Below, in pieces: positions 15,866-22,165 of a stretch of DNA of 33,016 bases. A program made the position numbers and the translations under genes. Numbering within the stretch: the first letter of the stretch is position 1; every line of letters starts with the position of its first letter. The notes beneath the pieces were generated by a model. It made no database searches, was not told the origin of the DNA, and was given only the letters and a program-made list of their open reading frames with translations. This stretch comes from AVCC01 sp041736255. Its GTDB lineage: Bacteria > Pseudomonadota > Gammaproteobacteria > Burkholderiales > Burkholderiaceae_D. The stretch spans positions 1 through 33,016 of the forward strand of contig JBGSTZ010000101.1 in assembly GCA_041736255.1 (NCBI GenBank), written 5' to 3'.

Positions 15866-16513
15866 ATGCGCAAATATTTCATCACGGGTTTGCTAGTTTT
15901 GGTGCCGCTGGTTATCACCTTGTGGGTGTTGAGCCTGATTATCGGTACCATGGATCAATCCTTGCTACTGTTGCCGGAGAGTTGGCAACCGAAATCGCTG
16001 TTTGGTTTTAACATCCCGGGGCTGGGAACGATTTTGACATTGCTGTCGATCTTCCTGGTTGGCTTGCTGGCGCAGAATTTTATTGGAAGCTATGTGGTGG
16101 TCGCCTGGGAGGCAGCACTCAGGCGCATTCCGGTGGTCAACTCGATTTACTCCGGTGTCAAGCAGGTTTCCGACACGTTGTTTTCACCGAACGGGAATGC
16201 CTTTCGCAAGGCATTGCTGGTGCAATATCCGCGCGAAGGTTCGTGGACCATCGCATTTATGACAGGAATTCCTGGCGGCGATGTCAAAAACTACCTGCAG
16301 GGCGACTATGTTAGCGTTTACGTACCGACCACGCCGAACCCGACTTCGGGATTTTTTCTGATGATGCCCCGGGCCGATGTGATCGAACTGGATATGAGTA
16401 TCGATGCGGCGCTGCGCTATATCGTCTCTATGGGAGTGGTGACGCCAGAAAAAATCGGCGTGCCAGCAGCCCAAAAAACCGGCGTTCCAACAGCCAAACA
16501 AACCGTAATGTAG
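15866..16513 (+). CDS. DUF502 family inner-membrane protein
   Basis: 215 residues from the ATG at 15866; an upstream TTG at 15848 is less likely. Two membrane segments at about 4-26 and 57-83, then the conserved soluble DUF502 region with 'RRIPVVNSIYSGVKQVSDTL' (about 91-110) and 'PTTPNPTSGFFLMMPR'. The C-terminus has two near repeats (GVPAAQKTGVPTAKQ). The family is widespread and is thought to be membrane-associated, but its function is unknown. It lies between fmdB and aspS on the same strand. Confidence 0.87.
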   Translation: MRKYFITGLLVLVPLVITLWVLSLIIGTMDQSLLLLPESWQPKSLFGFNIPGLGTILTLLSIFLVGLLAQNFIGSYVVVAWEAALRRIPVVNSIYSGVKQVSDTLFSPNGNAFRKALLVQYPREGSWTIAFMTGIPGGDVKNYLQGDYVSVYVPTTPNPTSGFFLMMPRADVIELDMSIDAALRYIVSMGVVTPEKIGVPAAQKTGVPTAKQTVM

Positions 16514-16567
16514 CGCGCACCAAATTACGCAACAAACACTGAATTTTGAAACAGACAAGGTTAGAAA

Positions 16568-18376
16568 ATGTCCTCTATGCGAACCAACTACTGCGGCCTC
16601 ACTACTGAGGCACTACTCGGCCAAACCGTCAGCCTGTGCGGCTGGGTGCATCGTCGCCGTGACCACGGTGGCGTCATTTTTATCGACCTGCGCGACCGCG
16701 AAGGCCTGGTGCAGATCGTCTGCAATCCCGAGCAGGCCGAGGTCTTCAAGGCGGCCGAACAGGTGCGCAACGAATTTTGCCTGCGCGCCACCGGCGTGGT
16801 GCGCCATCGTCCGGACGGCACCGTCAACAACAACTTGAATTCTGGCAAGATTGAGGTGGTATGCGATACGTTGGAAGTGCTGAATCCATCTGTTACGCCA
16901 CCATTTCAACTCGATGACGATAATTTGTCGGAAACCATTCGCCTGACGCACCGCGTGCTGGATTTGCGCCGCCCGCAAATGCAGAACAACCTGCGGCTGC
17001 GTTACAAGGTGACGATGGAAGTGCGCAAGTTCCTCGATGAACTCGGCTTCATCGACATCGAAACTCCGATGCTGACCAAGTCCACTCCCGAAGGCGCACG
17101 CGATTATCTGGTGCCGTCGCGCGTGAATGCCGGCGCGTTCTTCGCGTTGCCGCAATCGCCGCAATTGTTCAAGCAATTGCTGATGGTGGCCAACTTCGAC
17201 CGTTATTATCAGATCGTAAAATGTTTCCGCGACGAAGACTTGCGCGCTGACCGCCAGCCGGAATTCACCCAGATCGACTGCGAGACATCGTTCCTGAACG
17301 AACAGGAAATCCGCGACATGTTCGAAGGCATGATTCGCCTGGTGTTCCAGAACTGCCTGAATGTCGAACTGCCTAACCCATTTCCGGTGATGGATTTCGC
17401 CACCGCGATGGGAATGTACGGTTCCGACAAGCCGGACCTGCGCGTCAAGCTGGAATTTACCGACCTGACCGAGGTCATGAAGAGTGTCGATTTCAAGGTC
17501 TTCAGTGGCGCAGCCAACATGGAAGGCGGTCGCGTGGTCGGCTTGCGGGTGCCGGGTGGGGCCGCGATGCCGCGTTCCGAGATCGACGCCTACACCCAGT
17601 TCGTCGCGATCTACGGCGCCAAGGGCCTGGCTTACATCAAGGTCAATGAAATTGCACTGGGCCGCGAAGGCTTGCAATCGCCTATCGTCAAGAACTTGCA
17701 CGATGCAGCGTTGGCGCAAATCGTGCTGCAAACGGGCGCCCAGGACGGCGACCTGATTTTCTTTGGTGCCGACAAGGCAAAAATCGTCAACGATGCAATC
17801 GGCGCTTTGCGTGTCAAGGTTGGTCATTCCGATTTCGGCAAGAGCCACGACTTGTTTGACGATGCATGGCGTCCGCTGTGGGTGGTGGATTTCCCGATGT
17901 TCGAGTTCGACGAAGACGGCCAACGCTGGAATGCCATCCACCATCCATTTACCGCACCCAAAGACGGTCACGAAGATTATCTCGAAACCGACCCCGGCAA
18001 GTGCATCTCCAAAGCCTACGACGTGGTCCTGAACGGCTGGGAGTTGGGAGGCGGCTCGATCCGTATCCACCGCGCCGAAGTGCAGAACAAGGTGTTCCGC
18101 GCCTTGAATATTGACGCCGAGGAAGCGCAACTCAAGTTCGGCTTCCTGCTCGATGCGTTGCAATACGGCGCGCCGCCGCACGGCGGCCTGGCTTTTGGCC
18201 TGGATCGTCTGGTGACGATGATGACCGGCTCGGACTCGATTCGCGACGTTATCGCCTTCCCTAAAACCCAGCGCGCCCAATGTTTGCTGACGCAGGCACC
18301 GTCGGCAGTGGACGAAAAGCAATTGCAGGAATTGCATATTCGCTTGCGTAATGTAGAGCCTGTAGTGAAGGCTTGA
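16568..18376 (+). CDS. aspS: Aspartyl-tRNA synthetase, probably non-discriminating type
   Basis: 602 residues, the normal bacterial AspRS size. An N-terminal OB-fold anticodon domain with 'LCGWVHRRRDHGGVIFIDLRD' (split across residues 23-43) precedes the class II catalytic domain. Motif 2 reads 'CFRDEDLRADRQPEFTQID' and motif 3 'GLAFGLDRLVTMM'; the GAD insertion lies between. It charges tRNA-Asp. H33 in RRRDH and the glycine in 'PDGTVN' match residues remembered as marking non-discriminating enzymes that also charge tRNA-Asn for GatCAB, whereas E. coli has L and K-like residues. AAGG lies upstream of the ATG. A strong terminator follows. Confidence 0.97.
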   Translation: MSSMRTNYCGLTTEALLGQTVSLCGWVHRRRDHGGVIFIDLRDREGLVQIVCNPEQAEVFKAAEQVRNEFCLRATGVVRHRPDGTVNNNLNSGKIEVVCDTLEVLNPSVTPPFQLDDDNLSETIRLTHRVLDLRRPQMQNNLRLRYKVTMEVRKFLDELGFIDIETPMLTKSTPEGARDYLVPSRVNAGAFFALPQSPQLFKQLLMVANFDRYYQIVKCFRDEDLRADRQPEFTQIDCETSFLNEQEIRDMFEGMIRLVFQNCLNVELPNPFPVMDFATAMGMYGSDKPDLRVKLEFTDLTEVMKSVDFKVFSGAANMEGGRVVGLRVPGGAAMPRSEIDAYTQFVAIYGAKGLAYIKVNEIALGREGLQSPIVKNLHDAALAQIVLQTGAQDGDLIFFGADKAKIVNDAIGALRVKVGHSDFGKSHDLFDDAWRPLWVVDFPMFEFDEDGQRWNAIHHPFTAPKDGHEDYLETDPGKCISKAYDVVLNGWELGGGSIRIHRAEVQNKVFRALNIDAEEAQLKFGFLLDALQYGAPPHGGLAFGLDRLVTMMTGSDSIRDVIAFPKTQRAQCLLTQAPSAVDEKQLQELHIRLRNVEPVVKA

Positions 18377-18406
18377 TGCCAAACGGTTGCAAGGCATAAT
18401 CATAAT

Positions 18407-18436
18407 AAAAGGGCGCGAATTTTCGCGCCCTTTTTT
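18407..18436 (+). terminator. Rho-independent terminator after aspS
   Basis: Stem AAAAGGGCGCGAA/TTCGCGCCCTTTT with a very short TT loop, followed by further Ts. It ends 16 bp before the nudB start codon. Confidence 0.88.
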
Positions 18437-18451
18437 CGACATCACATTAAG

Positions 18452-18928
18452 ATGACTTTTAAAATTCCCGAATCCGTGCTGGTTGTGATCTATGCTGCCA
18501 ATCTCGATGTGCTGCTGATAGAGCGTGCCGATCATCCGGACTTTTGGCAATCGGTGACCGGATCGAAGGATTTTCTGGAGGAGCCGTTGCTGCGCACTGC
18601 GGCGCGCGAAGTGGCAGAGGAGACCGGGATTCTGGTTGCGGATTGCGCGCTGCCCAGTGGCTCCGCGGTGCCATTGCATCATTTGCGCGATTGGCAGTTA
18701 TCGAATGTCTTTGAAATCTATCCGATCTGGCGTCACCGTTATGCGCCCGATGTGACGCAGAATACTGAGCATGTATTTGGACTTTTGGTGCCGAGGGCAA
18801 TCCCAATTCTGCTGGCGCCGCGCGAACATGTCCAGTTTCGTTGGCTGCCTTACCGCGAGGCGGCAGACCAGTGTTTTTCGCCCTCGAATGCGGAAGCGAT
18901 ATTGCAGTTACCGGCACATCTGGAATAA
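18452..18928 (+). CDS. nudB: Dihydroneopterin triphosphate diphosphatase NudB (Nudix hydrolase)
   Basis: 158 residues. Opens 'FKIPESVLVVIY', the NudB start pattern, with the Nudix box at about residue 30-55: 'GSKDFLEE', then 'REVAEETGIL'. The box has one extra residue between the first glycine and the glutamate (GX6E instead of GX5E). NudB removes pyrophosphate from dihydroneopterin triphosphate in folate synthesis. The gene follows aspS as in many Betaproteobacteria. There is no clear Shine-Dalgarno and the aspS terminator lies just upstream, so expression may depend on read-through or a promoter inside the terminator region. Confidence 0.88.
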   Translation: MTFKIPESVLVVIYAANLDVLLIERADHPDFWQSVTGSKDFLEEPLLRTAAREVAEETGILVADCALPSGSAVPLHHLRDWQLSNVFEIYPIWRHRYAPDVTQNTEHVFGLLVPRAIPILLAPREHVQFRWLPYREAADQCFSPSNAEAILQLPAHLE

Positions 18929-18957
18929 CTCTGTTCCTTTTGAAAAGGGGTAGGGCA

Positions 18958-19050
18958 TAGGTTGGGTAAGCGGCTTCATCGCCTTATTTGCAAAACTGCC
19001 CCGACATGTGCGGCTTGGAATGTCGGGTTACGCTATCGCTTACCCAACCT
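18958..19050. repeat. Inverted-repeat intergenic element (GTTGGGTAAGCG family), full copy
   Basis: Outer arms AGGTTGGGTAAGCG (18959-18972) and CGCTTACCCAACCT (19037-19050) are a perfect 14-bp inverted repeat. The interior has CCGACAT (19001-19007) and ATGTCGG (19019-19025), a nested dyad. A shortened relative lies at 25468-25508. This type of small non-coding mobile or REP-like repeat is common in Betaproteobacteria. Confidence 0.65.
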
Positions 19051-19058
19051 TGTATGCT

Positions 19059-19251
19059 ACGGGGCTGATTGCATTTGACCGGCGCGATTTTTGATAAAGC
19101 AACATACTGATTAATGTATTTTTTATACCGTAATGTTTTATTCTAGTAATAGCATGATTATTAACCATATTCTATGTTGGTTGTTTTTCATTGGGGCGGC
19201 ATTGCATGCATGCAGGGTTGTAGTCTGAAAGGCAGGCGGTAGAATATTCAC
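19059..19251. other. AT-rich intergenic stretch before the EEP gene
   Basis: The gap 18929-19251 (323 bp) holds the repeat above and then about 190 bp of AT-rich DNA with several TAAT/ATTA motifs around 19110-19180. This is probably promoter sequence for the EEP-clsB pair. I see no gene or RNA hairpin series here. Confidence 0.4.
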
Positions 19252-20043
19252 ATGAAACTAAACATTGCAACGTATAACATCCACAAGGGGATGTCTTCTT
19301 TTGGCGGCCATCCACGCATTCTGGCGATGAAGCAAGCGATTGATGCCCTCGAAGCCGATCTGGTGTTTCTGCAGGAAGTGCAGGGCCGGCATGATTTACA
19401 TGCGGCGCGCCATGCGAAGTGGCCAAGCCAGGCGCAGCACGAGTTTCTGGCGGGCGTCTCATGCCATTCGGCGTATGGCATGAATGCGGTATATAACCAC
19501 GGCCATCACGGCAATGCGCTGCTAAGCCAGTTCGAGATTGCTTCGTCGAGCAATAAGGATGTCTCCGACCATGCGTTCGAGCAACGCGGAATTCTGCATT
19601 GCGTAGTAAAGACGCCGGCCGTCGAAGTGCATTGCTATGTGATACATCTGGGACTGTTTGCGGCTGGTCGACGACGCCAGACCGAAGGCTTGATCGAAAC
19701 CATTGAAGCGTCTGCAACGCCGGATGCGCCGATCATCATTGCCGGCGATTTTAACGATTGGGGCAATCACCTGAGCGCTTCGCTGCAATCGCGGCTGGGC
19801 GTGACGGAAGTATTTGATAATGGAACGCCGAAACTGCGTCTGCGCGATTATTTGCAGCGCAAGAGCCGCCGTGTGCCGACGGCAATACCGGCACGGACTT
19901 TCCCCGCCGGTTTGCCGTTGTTGCGGCTGGATCGGATTTATGTACGTGGTTTTACGGTTGAATCGGCCGAGGTGCTGCACGGCGCGTTGTGGACCGGTTT
20001 GTCGGATCATGCGCCGATTATCGCGACGCTACGCCTTCGCTAA
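19252..20043 (+). CDS. Endonuclease/exonuclease/phosphatase (EEP) family protein, YbhP-like
   Basis: 263 residues. Catalytic motifs of the EEP fold are all present: 'IATYNIHKG' (N), 'LVFLQEVQ' (metal-binding E), 'GDFNDWG' (D and N), 'LDRIYV' (D) and 'SDHAPI' (D and H). The family cleaves phosphodiester or phosphomonoester bonds in nucleic acids, lipids or sugars. The next gene is clsB, 8 bp away; in E. coli ybhP is likewise beside clsB, so a role in phospholipid metabolism is more likely than DNA repair. No signal peptide is seen. Confidence 0.85.
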   Translation: MKLNIATYNIHKGMSSFGGHPRILAMKQAIDALEADLVFLQEVQGRHDLHAARHAKWPSQAQHEFLAGVSCHSAYGMNAVYNHGHHGNALLSQFEIASSSNKDVSDHAFEQRGILHCVVKTPAVEVHCYVIHLGLFAAGRRRQTEGLIETIEASATPDAPIIIAGDFNDWGNHLSASLQSRLGVTEVFDNGTPKLRLRDYLQRKSRRVPTAIPARTFPAGLPLLRLDRIYVRGFTVESAEVLHGALWTGLSDHAPIIATLRLR

Positions 20044-20051
20044 TCGCGCCC

Positions 20052-21221
20052 ATGCGACAGCGACAAGTCAATTTCACCTCTGGAAATGTTGTCACGCTGC
20101 TGTATTGCGGTGCCGAATTCTTCCCGGCCCTGATTGCGGCGATGGATGCTGCAGTGTCCGAGTTGTACTTGGAAACCTATATTTTTACCGACGATGTCAC
20201 CGGACAGTCCGTCAGGGATGCGCTCAAGCGGGCGGCCGCGCGCGGCGTGGTGGTCAATGTGATCAGCGACTGGATCGGCACCGGGCGCGTTTCGGTTGGT
20301 CTGCTCGACGCCGAACTGCAGGCAGCTGGTGTGCGCCATCGCATCTTCAACCCCTGGTTTCGTCGCGGCGTGGCGCGTATGCACCGCAAAATCTGCGTGG
20401 TGGATCGGGAATGCGCTTTCGTCGGTGGCCTCAATCTCAATGATGACCTGATCGACGATAGCGATCCATCGGTGTCGCTGCCAGCGCCACGTTGGGACTT
20501 TGCAGTGCAGGTGCGCGGTCCGTTGGTGGATGTCATTTACGATGAGGCGCGGGCGCAGTGGCAGCGCTTGGGCAAGCTGCCGCTGATGGCGCGGCTGGAA
20601 CTGTTTCAGGAATTGCGCTCCAGGCAAACTACCCGATCGAACCAACCGGTGCTGGCCGGGCTGGTGGTGCGCAACAATTTGCGCAACCGCCGCACTATCC
20701 AGCGCGCCTACTTGCAGGCGCTGGGCGGTGCGCGTAAGAGCGCATTGCTGGCCAATCCCTATTTCGCGCCGGGGCACAAGTTCCGTCGCGCGCTGGCGGC
20801 TGCCGCAGCACGCGGGGTGGAGGTGACATTGCTGATCGGGGTCGGCCAGTTCCGGCTGCAGGATGCAGTGGCGCATGCGTTTTATCCGAAGCTGCTCGAA
20901 AGCGGCGTCAAGGTGGTCGAATACCGCAAGACCCAGTTGCACGGCAAGGTTGCGGTGGTGGATGACGATTGGGCCACGGTGGGTTCCAGTAATTGCGATG
21001 GACTGAGCCTGTTTATCAATCAGGAGGCAAACGTGGTGGTGAAAGATGCCGTATTTGCTGATACGTTGCGGCGTCATATTGAGGACGGCATTGCCGATGG
21101 CGTCACGATTCAACTGGAGGATTTTGCCAATATCCCATGGTACAAGCGGGTTTGGTATGGCTTCACGTATCTGGTGTATCGCGGCGTGATGCACATCGTT
21201 ACGTTCGGTGGCTATTCCTGA
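20052..21221 (+). CDS. clsB: Cardiolipin synthase B (phospholipase D family)
   Basis: 389 residues from the ATG at 20052; an in-frame start at 19989 lies inside the preceding gene and would add residues not typical of the family. Two HKD motifs: H114-x-K116-x4-D121 and H297-x-K299-x4-D304. Lacks N-terminal membrane segments, as ClsB does. 'ELYLETYIFTDD' near the start is characteristic. Makes cardiolipin and, in E. coli, phosphatidylglycerol by phosphatidyl transfer at the inner membrane. Probably co-transcribed with the EEP gene. Confidence 0.92.
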   Translation: MRQRQVNFTSGNVVTLLYCGAEFFPALIAAMDAAVSELYLETYIFTDDVTGQSVRDALKRAAARGVVVNVISDWIGTGRVSVGLLDAELQAAGVRHRIFNPWFRRGVARMHRKICVVDRECAFVGGLNLNDDLIDDSDPSVSLPAPRWDFAVQVRGPLVDVIYDEARAQWQRLGKLPLMARLELFQELRSRQTTRSNQPVLAGLVVRNNLRNRRTIQRAYLQALGGARKSALLANPYFAPGHKFRRALAAAAARGVEVTLLIGVGQFRLQDAVAHAFYPKLLESGVKVVEYRKTQLHGKVAVVDDDWATVGSSNCDGLSLFINQEANVVVKDAVFADTLRRHIEDGIADGVTIQLEDFANIPWYKRVWYGFTYLVYRGVMHIVTFGGYS

Positions 21222-21316
21222 CTGCGCTACAACAGGATCGACTGATTTTGTCAAAATAGTTTCCGAATGTGTATTTGTCCTAATAGAATGTTGGCAACAG
21301 TTTTTTAGAGGTGGTA

Positions 21317-22165
21317 ATGGGAAGGTACAAATTTCTAGCGCGTGTTGTATTGATTTTTTTTGGGCTGGGATGCGCTCCGGCGCCGGTATGGGCCGCTGAA
21401 ATCGCTTATTTCGGGGTCCTGAATCAGCGTTCCATCACTCTGACTGCAACATTGTGGAATCCAATATTGCGCTATGTTAGCGCCAAAAGTGGCGTGCCAC
21501 TGCGTTTAAGAATGGGCAAGACTGGTCTGGAAACCACGCAGATGACGTTGCGCGGCGATTTTGATTTTGTGTATACGAATCACCTTTTCACACCGGAACG
21601 CGACCAGCTCGGTTATCAGGTTATCGCCCGCTTCAATACGCCGGGGATCTGCGGTGAGATCGTGGTGCGGGACCATTCACTCTTCCAAACTCTGAAGGAT
21701 TTACAGGGCAAAAATGTCGCTTTTCCTACGCACAATGCGTTTGCCGGCTTCCTGTTGCCTATGGATGCGTTGCAGCGGGCCGGGGTGCCGGTAAATACCC
21801 TGTTTGCCGGAAATCAAGAGTTGGCAATGGGACGCCTGGCAATGGGTACAGTGGCTGCTGCCGGTGTAAATAGTCAGGTGATGGCGAATTATGCCCGTCG
21901 AGAAGGATTCAAGTATCGGGTGCTATACAGTTCCGAGTCGTATCTCGATTTGCCGGTTATGGCGCATCCGCGAGTTGCTCCGGATACCGTGGAGCGGGTA
22001 CGGGAAGCATTGCTGGGAATGGGTGCAGACATCGAGGGACGGCGCATTTTGCAAGCGGCCGCCGATCTTCTCAAGAGTCGGCAATTGCGGGAATTTGTCG
22101 CTGCCGACAATGCAGATTATGAAAATTATCGCCGGTTTTACCGGACTGCCAGGGTAGGAAACTAG
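21317..22165 (+). CDS. PhnD-like periplasmic substrate-binding protein
   Basis: 282 residues from the ATG at 21317, with AGAGGTGG just upstream; a GTG at 21311 would overlap that site. Residues 1-26 form a signal peptide ending APVWA. The mature part follows the phosphate/phosphonate-binding (PhnD) type: 'LTATLWNPILRYVSAKSGVPLRL', then 'GDFDFVYTNHLFTPE', 'LQGKNVAFPTHNAFAGFLLP' and a C-terminal helix series. There are no ABC permease or ATPase genes beside it. Instead its stop overlaps the GTG of a membrane c-di-GMP enzyme, so it probably acts as that enzyme's ligand sensor. The ligand is unknown. Confidence 0.82.
   Translation: MGRYKFLARVVLIFFGLGCAPAPVWAAEIAYFGVLNQRSITLTATLWNPILRYVSAKSGVPLRLRMGKTGLETTQMTLRGDFDFVYTNHLFTPERDQLGYQVIARFNTPGICGEIVVRDHSLFQTLKDLQGKNVAFPTHNAFAGFLLPMDALQRAGVPVNTLFAGNQELAMGRLAMGTVAAAGVNSQVMANYARREGFKYRVLYSSESYLDLPVMAHPRVAPDTVERVREALLGMGADIEGRRILQAAADLLKSRQLREFVAADNADYENYRRFYRTARVGN

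Noticed and set aside
16613..18682. 689-codon minus-strand frame over aspS
   Set aside because: Antisense shadow of a clear aspS gene, caused by its codon bias; rich in H, Q and R with no domain.
20040..21254. 404-codon minus-strand frame over clsB
   Set aside because: Antisense shadow; clsB has both HKD motifs on the other strand.
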